From: Salinarimonas soli
Lineage (GTDB): Bacteria > Pseudomonadota > Alphaproteobacteria > Rhizobiales > Beijerinckiaceae
Length of the DNA: 64,000 nucleotides
Direction: 5' to 3'
Assembly (NCBI RefSeq): GCF_008386575.1
Contig: NZ_VUOA01000022.1
Span: forward strand, 89,584 to 153,583
A program made the translations under genes and the position numbers. The notes below the pieces were generated by a model. That model did not search any database, was not told the DNA's origin, and saw only the letters and a program-made list of their open reading frames with translations. Within the stretch, counting starts at the first letter, position 1. Each line of letters starts with the position of its first letter. Shown piece after piece: positions 8,812 to 16,626 of the stretch.

Positions 8812-9749
8812 CGGCGCTGCACCCGGGGATCGAGGCCGGCATAGAGCATGTCGACGACCAGGTTGATGAGGATGAAGGACACGGCGAGCACCAGGATGGC
8901 GCCCTGGGCCAGGGGCATGTCGTTGGCGAGGATCGCGCCCACCGCGAGCCGCCCGACGCCGGGCCAGGAATAGATCGTCTCCGTCACCACGGCGCCGCCG
9001 AGGAGGTAGCCCGCCTGGAGGCCGATGAGCGTCACCACGGGGATGAGCGCGTTGCGCAGCACGTGGCGCAGGATCACGGTGCGCTCCTTGAGGCCCTTGG
9101 CCCGGGCGGTGCGCACGTGGTCGGCGTTGAACACCTCGAGCGCCGCCGTGCGGGTCATGCGCGCCACGGGGCCGATGAAGACGAGGCCGAGGGAGAGGGC
9201 GGGCAGCGCGATGTGGCGCAGGCCCTCCAGGGTCCATAGGGGGCCGGCGCGGCCCAGGAAGGGCAGGAGCTCCCAGCGATAGCCGATCCACTGCATGAGA
9301 AGGAGCCCGATGAAGAAGATCGGCGTCGAGACCCCGAGCACCGAGATCGCGATCACGATCCGGTCGAGGGCGCGCCCCCGGTGGGCGGCGGCGATGGTCC
9401 CCAGGCCGATGCCGAGCGGGATCGACCAGACGAGGCAGGCGAGCATCAATTCGAGGGTGGGGCCGATGGCGTCGGCGAGCTCGCTCGCGACGCGGGTGTT
9501 GGAGATCATCGAATAGCCGAGGTCCCCCTGAAGCACCCGCACCAGGTAGAGCCCGAACTGCACCGCCACGGGCTTGTCGAGCCCCATCTCGGTCCGGATC
9601 CGCGCCACCACCTCGGGCGGCGCCATGGGGCCCGCCACCACCATCGCCGGATCGCCGGGCACGAGCTTCAGGAGCCCGAACCCGAGCAGGAGCACGCCGA
9701 ACAGGACGGGGATCGACAGGGCGAGACGCGACAGGATGTGGGATGCCAT
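8808..9749 (-). CDS. ABC importer permease (DppB/OppB-like)
   Basis: 313 residues. The start at ATG 9749 gives the typical DppB opening, a helix directly followed by LVPGDPAMVV; upstream in-frame codons lie in the repeat and are not family-like. Six membrane helices and the loop RTARAKGLKERTVILRHVLRNALIPV are the family hallmarks. First permease of the importer, transcribed after the amidohydrolase gene and separated from it by repeat copy B. Confidence 0.95.
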   Translation of the reverse strand: MASHILSRLALSIPVLFGVLLLGFGLLKLVPGDPAMVVAGPMAPPEVVARIRTEMGLDKPVAVQFGLYLVRVLQGDLGYSMISNTRVASELADAIGPTLELMLACLVWSIPLGIGLGTIAAAHRGRALDRIVIAISVLGVSTPIFFIGLLLMQWIGYRWELLPFLGRAGPLWTLEGLRHIALPALSLGLVFIGPVARMTRTAALEVFNADHVRTARAKGLKERTVILRHVLRNALIPVVTLIGLQAGYLLGGAVVTETIYSWPGVGRLAVGAILANDMPLAQGAILVLAVSFILINLVVDMLYAGLDPRVQRR

Positions 9750-9780
9750 CGCCTCGTTCCGGATCAGGTCGCAGCCACCA

Positions 9781-9939
9781 GTCCCCCTCCCCATTGCGGG
9801 GAGGGGTCAGGGGTGGGGGTCGAAAAGTCGGAGCTGGCGGAGAGGCGGGGCGCACGCACGCTCGTACAGCGCTTTTCTGGACCGGGACCTCTCGCGTCCC
9901 GACCCCCACCCCTGGCCCCTCCCCGCAAGGGGGAGGGGG
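9781..9939. repeat. ~160-bp intergenic repeat, copy B
   Basis: Second copy of the element at 2173-2332, in the same orientation. Shared blocks in order: GTCCCCCTCCCC, TTGCGGGGAGGGG, GGGGTGGGGGTCG, AAAGTCGGAGCTGG, CGCACGCACGC, CGTACAGC, GCGTCCCGACCCCCACCCC, CCGCAAGGGGGAGGGGG. It lies between the amidohydrolase and first permease genes. Confidence 0.8.
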
Positions 9940-9954
9940 ATCCGTATCGCCCCA

Positions 9955-11589
9955 TCACCCCGTCTCCCCGGCCCGGTCGAACGCCACCTCGCCGCCGCGG
10001 ATCGTGAGATCGCAGCGGGTGTCGTGGAGGATTTCCTCCGGGGTGGCGCCGAGGAGGTCGCGGGAGAACACGGCGACGTCGCCGGCGAGCCCCGGGACGA
10101 GGCGGCCGCGGTGGCCCTCCTGGTGGTTCACGTAGGCGCCGAACTCCGTGAAGGCCTGGATCGCCTGCGCGATGTCGACCCGCTCGCTCTCCGCCATGAC
10201 CGTGCCCCGCTGGGTCTTGCGGGTCAGCATGGTGAAAAAGTTCGGGAAGGGGTCGATGTCGCAGACCGGCGCGTCGCTCGACGCCGCCGGGCGCAGGCCG
10301 TGGTCGATCCAGGTCTTCAGGGGGTAGGACGGATCGGCGCGCTCGTGGCCGAGCACGGCGGCGTAGAGATCGCCGAAATCGTACATGAAGACGGGCTGCG
10401 GCACGGGCTCGACGCCGAGCCGCACCATGCGCTCGATCTGCGCCGCGCTGTTGAAGCCGCAATGCTCGATGCGGTGGCGCCGGTTCGGGTCGGGCATCCG
10501 CGTCAGCGCCCGCTCGAAGGCGTTCAGCGTCTGCTCGATCGCCCGGTCGCCGATGGCGTGGACCGCGAGCTGGTAGCCCTTGGCGTGGTAGTCCTCGACG
10601 AAGCCGTTCATCTCGTCGTCGTGGAGCATCATGAGCCCCGTGGTGCGGGGCTCGCCGAGATAGGGCTCGAACATCGCCGCCGTGCGCCCGCCGGCGCTGC
10701 CGTCGGTGAAGATCTTCACGGGGCCGACGCGCAGCATGTCGTCGCCCACCCCCGTGATCACCCCGTCGGCATGGCAGCGCTCGACGATGCCGCCGGGGCC
10801 GCCGAACAGGCACTGGTTGGTGCGCACCGGCAGCCGGCCCTGGCGCTGGGCCTCGCGATAGGCGATCACCTCGCGATAGCCCGCCCGCATGCCGACGCCC
10901 GCGTCCATGACGCTCGTGATGCCGTAGGCGAGGCAGGCCTGGCCCGCATCCTCCACCGCGGCGACGAGCTCCTCGCCCGTGGAGTCGGGGATCACGGTTT
11001 TCAGGGCGTCGCGGGCGTTCTCGGCGAGGAGGCCCGTGAGGCGCCCGTCCCGGATCTCGATGGCGCCGCCCTGCGGGGCCTCGCTCGTCTCGTCGATGCC
11101 GGCGAGCCGCAGGGCCATGGAATTGGCCACCGCGATGTGGCCGCAGGCCCGGGTCACCACCACGGGGTTGTCGGGCGCGGCCGCGTCGAGTTCGTCGCGA
11201 AGGGGATGGCGGCGCACGTCGAGGGCGAACTGGTCGTAGCCCCGGGCCTGAACCCAGGCGCCCGGCCCCAGAGCCCCGGCCCGCTCGCGCACCAGGCCGA
11301 GCAGGCGCTCCAGGGTCGGCGCCGCCTTCGGACGCACGTCCACCTGGCGCATGGTGAGGCCGAGCGGCAGGAGATGCATGTGGGCATCGTAGAGCCCCGG
11401 CGTCGCGAGGCGTCCGCGCAGGTCCACCACGCGGGTCGCCGGGCCGCGCAGGGCCTCGATCTCCGACGCCCGGCCCGTGGCGAGCACGCGGCCCGCCCAC
11501 AGCGCCACCGCCTCCGCCACCCCCTCGGCCATGCCGAGGAAGATCCGGCCGTTGGTGAGGATCAGATCGGCTTTGGGAAGCGCGGACAT
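9955..11589 (-). CDS. Amidohydrolase family 3 protein (YtcJ/NfdA-like)
   Basis: 544 residues of the metal-dependent amidohydrolase superfamily. The N-terminal beta-sandwich (ADLILTNGRIF) is followed by the HxH-type metal site DAHMHLL, an internal metal-site histidine (AVHAIGDRAI), RIEHC and the late aspartate in AASSDAPV. The YtcJ-like branch includes N-substituted formamide deformylase and related imidazolonepropionase-like enzymes. No signal peptide, so cytoplasmic. It is the first gene of the catabolic/uptake operon and probably hydrolyses an amide or formamide brought in by the importer; that is inference. ATG 11589 gives the standard N-terminus. Confidence 0.9.
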   Translation of the reverse strand: MSALPKADLILTNGRIFLGMAEGVAEAVALWAGRVLATGRASEIEALRGPATRVVDLRGRLATPGLYDAHMHLLPLGLTMRQVDVRPKAAPTLERLLGLVRERAGALGPGAWVQARGYDQFALDVRRHPLRDELDAAAPDNPVVVTRACGHIAVANSMALRLAGIDETSEAPQGGAIEIRDGRLTGLLAENARDALKTVIPDSTGEELVAAVEDAGQACLAYGITSVMDAGVGMRAGYREVIAYREAQRQGRLPVRTNQCLFGGPGGIVERCHADGVITGVGDDMLRVGPVKIFTDGSAGGRTAAMFEPYLGEPRTTGLMMLHDDEMNGFVEDYHAKGYQLAVHAIGDRAIEQTLNAFERALTRMPDPNRRHRIEHCGFNSAAQIERMVRLGVEPVPQPVFMYDFGDLYAAVLGHERADPSYPLKTWIDHGLRPAASSDAPVCDIDPFPNFFTMLTRKTQRGTVMAESERVDIAQAIQAFTEFGAYVNHQEGHRGRLVPGLAGDVAVFSRDLLGATPEEILHDTRCDLTIRGGEVAFDRAGETG

Positions 11590-11590
11590 G

Positions 11591-11616
11591 GGAACTTTCC
11601 GTTCGCAGCCCCCGTT
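11591..11616 (+). promoter_or_regulatory. Possible EcfG-type promoter upstream of the M3 peptidase
   Basis: GGAAC at 11591-11595, 17 bases, CGTT at 11613-11616: a perfect match to the alphaproteobacterial EcfG consensus. It overlaps the start of the divergent amidohydrolase and would give a leader of about 185 bases before the ATG at 11809. About one such match is expected by chance in a window this size, and the leader is long, so it is weaker than the others. Confidence 0.3.
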
Positions 11617-11808
11617 CGGAGGGGCTGCCGTAGCGGGACCGCGGCAGCATGGCACGCTGGTTTTCCGCTCCGCAAGTGGGGCGCGGCGCTTCCATCCCCA
11701 GACCCGTCTGGGCAAGGTGTGGGATTCGGGGCCCTCGCGGCCCATTGCGTCCCGGGCCCGCGGGGTTACATCCCCCCTCCTGGGCCGTTTTGATGAGGGA
11801 TCGCCACC

Positions 11809-13860
11809 ATGGCTTCGCACGACAGCAACCCGTTCTTCGCGGACTGGACCACCCCCTTCGAGGCGCCCCCCTTCGACGCGATCCGCCCCGAGCATTTCGA
11901 GCCCGCCTTCGCGGCGTCGCTGGCGAGCCACCGCGAGGCGATGGACGCCATCGCGTCCGACACGGGACCGGCCGACTTCGCCACCGTGATCGAGCCGCTG
12001 GAGCGTGCCGGGCGCGATCTCGGGCGCGTCGCCATGACGTTCTTCAACCTCACGGGCGCCGACACCAACGACGCCCTCCAGGCCATCGAGCGGGACATGG
12101 CGCCCAAGCTCGCCAAGCACTGGAGCGCCATCATGCTCGATGGGCGCCTGTTCGCCCGGGTCGCCGCCATCTTCGCGCGCCGCGACGAGCTCGACCTGAC
12201 CCCTGAGCAGCGCCGCGTCCTGGAGCGCACGCATCTGGGCTTCGTGCGGGCCGGCGCGCAGCTGCCGCAGGAGAAGAAGGACCGCCTCGCCGCGATCTCC
12301 GAGCGCCTCGCGACGCTCGGCACCGCCTTCTCGCAGAACGTCCTCGCCGACGAGAAGTCCTACACCCTCGTGCTGGAGGGGCCCGACGACCTCGCAGGGC
12401 TGCCCGACATGCTGCTCGCCGCGGCGGCTCGCACCGCGGCCGAGCGGGGCCTGGAGGGCCGCCACGTCATCACCCTGTCGCGCTCCTCCATCGAGCCCTT
12501 CCTCACCTTCTCCGAGCGCCGGGACCTGCGCGAGCGCGCCTTCAAGGCCTGGATCGCCCGGGGCGAGGGCGGGGGCGCCACCGACAACCGTACCGTCATC
12601 GCCGAGATGGTGGCCCTGCGGGCCGAGCGGGCGCGGCTGCTCGGCTACGACACCTTCGCCCATTTCAAGCTCGACGACGCCATGGCGAAGACCCCCGACG
12701 CCGTGAGCGAGCTCCTGGAGGGCGTCTGGGAGCCGGCCCGGGCCCGTGCCGGGCAGGAACGCGACGCCTTGGCCGCGCTCGCCCGGGCGGAGGGCGCGCC
12801 CGCCGACATCGCGCCCTGGGACTGGCGCCACTACGCCGAGAAGGTGCGCCGCGCCCGCCACCGGCTCGACGAGGCGGAGATCAAGCCGTATTTCCAGCTG
12901 GAGCGCATGATCGAGGCGGCCTTCGAAGTGGCGACGCGGCTCTTCGGCATCACGTTCCATCCCCGCGCCGACGTGCCCGTCTATCATCCGGACGTGCGGG
13001 CCTGGGAGGTGCGCCGCGCCGACGGCTCGCATCTGGGCCTGTTCCTCGGCGACTATTTCGCGCGGCCCTCCAAGCGCTCGGGCGCCTGGATGAGCGCCTA
13101 TCGCGGCCAGCGCCGGCTCGACGGCGAGGTGCGGCCGATCATCGTCAACGTGATGAACTTCTCCAAGGGCGACCCGGCGCTCCTGTCCTTCGACGACGCC
13201 CGCACCCTCTTCCACGAGTTCGGCCACGCGCTGCACGGGCTCCTCTCCGACGTGACCTATCCGTCCATCGCCGGCACGAGCGTAGCGCGCGACTTCGTCG
13301 AGCTGCCCTCGCAGCTCTACGAGCACTGGCTCGAGGTGCCGGAGGTGCTGGAGCGCTTCGCCGTCCACCACAAGACCGGCGAGCCCATGCCCCGCGACCT
13401 CCTCGACCGGCTGCTCGCCGCCCGCAACTTCAACCAGGGCTTCGCGACGGTGGAATATCTCTCCTCCGCCATCGTCGACCTCGACCTGCACCTGCTGCCG
13501 TCGGCCGACAACCTCGACCCGCTCGCCTTCGAGCGCGAGACGCTCGCGCGCATCGACATGCCGGACGAGATCGTCATGCGCCACCGCACGCCGCACTTCA
13601 CCCACGTGTTCTCGGGCGACGGCTATGCGGCTGGCTATTATTCCTATCTGTGGTCCGAGGTGCTCGACGCGGACGCCTTCAAGGCTTTCGAGGAGGCGGG
13701 CGACCCCTTCGACCCGGGGACCGCGCGCCGCCTGCACGACCACATCTACTCGGCGGGCAACCGCCAGGATCCGGCGGAGGCCTACATGGCGTTCCGCGGC
13801 CGCATGCCCACCGTGCAGGCGCTTCTCGAGAAGCGGGGTCTCGCCGGGGAAGCGGTCTGA
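11809..13860 (+). CDS. M3 family zinc oligopeptidase / dipeptidyl carboxypeptidase
   Basis: 683 residues, the usual size for Dcp/oligopeptidase A. The zinc motif HEFGH is at residues 469-473, with the helical alpha-domain before it and the C-terminal substrate loop (HVFSGDGYAAGYYSYLWSEV) with its GY...Y pattern after it. It has no signal peptide, so it is a cytoplasmic enzyme trimming short peptides, such as those from protein turnover or peptide import. The ATG at 11809 is preceded by GAGGGATCGCCACC. Divergent from the amidohydrolase operon. Confidence 0.93.
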   Translation: MASHDSNPFFADWTTPFEAPPFDAIRPEHFEPAFAASLASHREAMDAIASDTGPADFATVIEPLERAGRDLGRVAMTFFNLTGADTNDALQAIERDMAPKLAKHWSAIMLDGRLFARVAAIFARRDELDLTPEQRRVLERTHLGFVRAGAQLPQEKKDRLAAISERLATLGTAFSQNVLADEKSYTLVLEGPDDLAGLPDMLLAAAARTAAERGLEGRHVITLSRSSIEPFLTFSERRDLRERAFKAWIARGEGGGATDNRTVIAEMVALRAERARLLGYDTFAHFKLDDAMAKTPDAVSELLEGVWEPARARAGQERDALAALARAEGAPADIAPWDWRHYAEKVRRARHRLDEAEIKPYFQLERMIEAAFEVATRLFGITFHPRADVPVYHPDVRAWEVRRADGSHLGLFLGDYFARPSKRSGAWMSAYRGQRRLDGEVRPIIVNVMNFSKGDPALLSFDDARTLFHEFGHALHGLLSDVTYPSIAGTSVARDFVELPSQLYEHWLEVPEVLERFAVHHKTGEPMPRDLLDRLLAARNFNQGFATVEYLSSAIVDLDLHLLPSADNLDPLAFERETLARIDMPDEIVMRHRTPHFTHVFSGDGYAAGYYSYLWSEVLDADAFKAFEEAGDPFDPGTARRLHDHIYSAGNRQDPAEAYMAFRGRMPTVQALLEKRGLAGEAV

Positions 13861-14011
13861 CCCGGCACCCGCTCCCCTCGCGGGAGCGAGACGGGGGTGA
13901 CTGGGGCTGCGGACCGGTCTAGGCCTGCCGCGGCCAGGCGGCGGTCCCGTCGGGCGCGATCACCACACCGGCCTGCCTCGATCGGGGGCGGGTGCGTCGA
14001 GGCTCTCATCG

Positions 14012-14758
14012 ATGGCTCTGCCCCTCGACGGAACGTTCCTGGTCGTCCTTGCGATCTTCGCCTTCGCGGGCTTCGTGAAGGGCATGCTGGGCCTAGGCCT
14101 GCCGGCCATCGCGGTCGGGCTCCTGGGCACCCTCATGGCGCCCGCGCAGGCCGCGGCGATCCTCATCGTGCCCGCCTTCGTCACGAATGTCTGGCAACTC
14201 GCGGGGCCGAGCCTTCCCGCGCTCGCCCGGCGCCTTGCCACCATGATGCTCGGTATCGCGGCGGGCACGTTCCTGGGCGCGGGCCTGATCACGGGCGCCG
14301 CCGGCGGGCGGGCCTCGGCGGCCCTCGGCGTCGCGCTCGCGGCCTATGCCGCGTTCGGGCTCACGGGCCTGCGGCTCGCCGTCGCCCCACGGCGCGAACC
14401 CTGGCTCTCGCCCCTCATCGGAGCGGCGACGGGCGTGATCTCGGGCGCGACGGGAGTCTTCTCCATCCCGGCCGTGCCCTATCTCCAGGCGCTCGGCCTG
14501 GAGAAGGACGAGCTCGTCCAGGCGCTCGGCCTGTCCTTCCTGGTCTCGACCGTGTCGCTGGGCCTCAGCCTCTCCTCGAACGGCCTGTTCGGCGCCTCCA
14601 TCGCCGGCACGTCCCTCATGGCCCTGGCGCCCGCCCTGCTCGGTATGGCCCTGGGGCAGGCCGTGCGCACCCGGATCAGCACCGACCGGTTCCGGCGCTG
14701 GTTCTATTGGGGCCTGCTCCTGCTCGGCGCCCACCTCGCCCTGCGCGGCCTTGCCTGA
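14012..14758 (+). CDS. TauE/SafE family membrane permease
   Basis: 248 residues, almost entirely hydrophobic, with about eight predicted membrane helices and the family's two related halves, each opening with a glycine-rich loop (GFVKGMLGLGLPAIAVG near residue 20 and GAATGVISGATGVFSIPAVPYLQALGL near residue 135). Such permeases export sulfite, sulfoacetate or other organosulfur anions, though most members are uncharacterised. It stands alone after the M3 peptidase. Substrate unknown. Confidence 0.9.
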   Translation: MALPLDGTFLVVLAIFAFAGFVKGMLGLGLPAIAVGLLGTLMAPAQAAAILIVPAFVTNVWQLAGPSLPALARRLATMMLGIAAGTFLGAGLITGAAGGRASAALGVALAAYAAFGLTGLRLAVAPRREPWLSPLIGAATGVISGATGVFSIPAVPYLQALGLEKDELVQALGLSFLVSTVSLGLSLSSNGLFGASIAGTSLMALAPALLGMALGQAVRTRISTDRFRRWFYWGLLLLGAHLALRGLA

Positions 14759-14890
14759 AGACGTACGAAAAGCGTCACGGCCCGCACGTAAAGCCAAGCT
14801 GTTTGGCATGATCGGCTGTCCCGCGACACTATTGCTGACGAACAGGGCCGCGCTCACGCAGGACTCGTCAGGGCCGTGAAGGATCCGCCG

Positions 14891-14915
14891 GGAACGGCGA
14901 TCTTGCCTCTACGTT
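14891..14915 (+). promoter_or_regulatory. EcfG-type general stress promoter
   Basis: GGAAC at 14891-14895, 16 bases, CGTT at 14912-14915. It points to the small hydrophilic protein gene at 14972, giving a leader of about 50 bases. It matches the consensus used by the PhyR-NepR-EcfG general stress response. Confidence 0.7.
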
Positions 14916-14971
14916 GACAGCCACACGCATCGGCGCGTGCGCGCCGGCAAAGCTTCACGGAGAACGCATCC

Positions 14972-15349
14972 ATGGCCAACGCCAGCAAGAAGACGATGGG
15001 GCAGGGCTTGCAGGGCAAGCGCGACGGCTCGGGCGCCATGACCAGCGAGTCCGTCGCCGACGGGCTCCTCGGCGACAATCAGGTCCTCAGCAACCGCGAC
15101 AAGTCCCAGCACAGCGGCGAGCGTGGTCTCGACAGCAAGTTCGTGCAGACCGAGCAGCGCCAGGACCATGCCGGCAACCACGAGATCCCGAAGTCGGAGA
15201 TGCCCGCCGACCTCGTGCTCGGCAACAGCAGCGGCATGAGCCAGCCCATGTCCACCACGTCGGGCCAGGACAGCAGCCTGGAGAGCCAGCAGGGCCCCGC
15301 CGGCGGCCTCGCCGACCCCTCGGGCACCATCTCGGGCGTGAAGAAATAG
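14972..15349 (+). CDS. Small hydrophilic stress-type protein of unknown function
   Basis: 125 residues, no signal peptide or membrane segment, rich in Ser, Gly, Gln, Asp and Lys, with almost no hydrophobic core; probably disordered. GGAGAA lies 8 bases before the ATG. An EcfG-type promoter precedes it and a strong terminator follows it, so it is a self-contained stress-induced unit. Its composition recalls the two small proteins at 31642-32309, one of which also follows an EcfG promoter, but alignment is not obvious. Function unknown; a hydrophilin-like protective role is a guess. Confidence 0.8.
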   Translation: MANASKKTMGQGLQGKRDGSGAMTSESVADGLLGDNQVLSNRDKSQHSGERGLDSKFVQTEQRQDHAGNHEIPKSEMPADLVLGNSSGMSQPMSTTSGQDSSLESQQGPAGGLADPSGTISGVKK

Positions 15350-15376
15350 ATTGATTCCGGGTTCCTGCCCGTTCCC

Positions 15377-15407
15377 CGCCGCCCCGCCATCGCGGGGCGG
15401 CGTTTTT
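15377..15407 (+). terminator. Rho-independent terminator
   Basis: Perfect 10-bp stem (15377-15386 with 15393-15402), 6-base loop CCATCG, then TTTTT. Ends the unit 14972-15349 and faces the convergent cytochrome oxidase operon. Confidence 0.9.
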
Positions 15408-15426
15408 CGTGGCACCGGCGCGCGCG

Positions 15427-15552
15427 TCACCGCGGAATGAAGGCGCGAAAGCCGTAGACGAAGGCCGCGAAGCCGACGAGGCTGCCCGTATAGATCAGGA
15501 CGAACCAGCCGATGCGCTGCCAGCGGGAGGCGGGGGGCGCGTCGCGGGCCAT
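15427..15552 (-). CDS. DUF2474 small membrane subunit of cytochrome bd-type oxidase
   Basis: 41 residues: a short basic N-terminus with a tryptophan (SRWQRIGWF) and one membrane helix. Small DUF2474 peptides follow cydB in many cyanide-insensitive oxidase operons and are thought to play the role of CydX, stabilising the complex. The start codon shares one base with the cydB stop (TGATG), which settles the start. Confidence 0.8.
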   Translation of the reverse strand: MARDAPPASRWQRIGWFVLIYTGSLVGFAAFVYGFRAFIPR

Positions 15553-16613
15553 CAGTGATACCCGCTCGACTGAACGTCCTCGGCGACCTTGCCGCGGAAC
15601 ACCCAATAGGCATAGGCCGTGTAGAGGAAGGTGAGCGGCGTCACGACCGAATAGCCGATGAGCGCGAACATCTGGGACGAGGGGTGGTTCGACACCTGCC
15701 AGATGGTGAGGCGCGGGGGAACGGCATAGGGAAACAGGCTGATCGCCAGCCCCAGGAAGCCGAGCAGGAACAGGCAGATGCTCAGGAAGAAGGGCGGGTA
15801 TTGCCTGTTGTCGCGCAAGGTCGCGTAGATGCGCCAGGCCACGAAGGCCGTGAGGAGCGGCACGGGCGCCAGATAGGCGATGTTGGGCCAGGCGAACCAG
15901 CGCTGCTCGATGCGGGTGCCGAGGAACGGGACCCACGCGCTGACGATCGCCATGGCGACGATGGTGGCCCCCAGGAAATGCAGCGCCTTGCGCCGCGCCC
16001 AGAGCTCCAGCTCCCCCGTGGTCTTCATCACGCACCAGGTGGCGCCGAGCAGGCCGTAGCCGCACACGAGGCCCACCCCCGTCATGAGCGCGAAGGGGGA
16101 GAACCAGTCGAAGGTGCCGCCCGTGAACTGGCGCCCGTTGGACTCGAACCCCTGCACGAAGGCGCCGAGCACCATGCCCTGCGCGAAGGTCGCGACGAGG
16201 GAGCCGTAATGGAACGCATAGTCCCAGATCCGCTTCGAGCTCTCGGCCTTGAACCGGAACTCGAAGGCCACGCCCCGGAAGATGAGGGCGATGAGCATGA
16301 TGAGGAGCGGGATGTAGAGGGCCGGCAGCAGGATCGCGTAGGCGAGGAAGAACACCGCGAAGAGCCCGCCGCCGCCGAGGATGAGCCAGGTCTCGTTGCC
16401 GTCCCAGATGGGGGCCACCGAGAGCATCATCCGGTCGCGCCAGTTGTCGGAGCGCGCGGCGGTGAACAGGATGCCGACCCCGAGATCGAACCCGTCCACC
16501 ACCACGTACATGGCGACCGCGAGCGACAGCAGCGCCGCCCAGACGAGGGGGAGCCAGAGAGCCGGGCCTTCGAGGCCCGCTGGCGCGTATTGAGCGATGA
16601 AGGCTTCGAGCAT
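15552..16613 (-). CDS. cydB: Cytochrome bd-type quinol oxidase subunit II
   Basis: 353 residues, about eight or nine membrane helices, with the family opening LPLVWAALLSLAVAMYVVVDGFDLGVGILF. Second subunit of the quinol:oxygen oxidoreductase in the inner membrane, needed to hold the haems of subunit I. It follows cydA by 13 bases and is coupled to the DUF2474 gene. Confidence 0.95.
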   Translation of the reverse strand: MLEAFIAQYAPAGLEGPALWLPLVWAALLSLAVAMYVVVDGFDLGVGILFTAARSDNWRDRMMLSVAPIWDGNETWLILGGGGLFAVFFLAYAILLPALYIPLLIMLIALIFRGVAFEFRFKAESSKRIWDYAFHYGSLVATFAQGMVLGAFVQGFESNGRQFTGGTFDWFSPFALMTGVGLVCGYGLLGATWCVMKTTGELELWARRKALHFLGATIVAMAIVSAWVPFLGTRIEQRWFAWPNIAYLAPVPLLTAFVAWRIYATLRDNRQYPPFFLSICLFLLGFLGLAISLFPYAVPPRLTIWQVSNHPSSQMFALIGYSVVTPLTFLYTAYAYWVFRGKVAEDVQSSGYH

Positions 16614-16626
16614 CGGGGCGTGCCTC

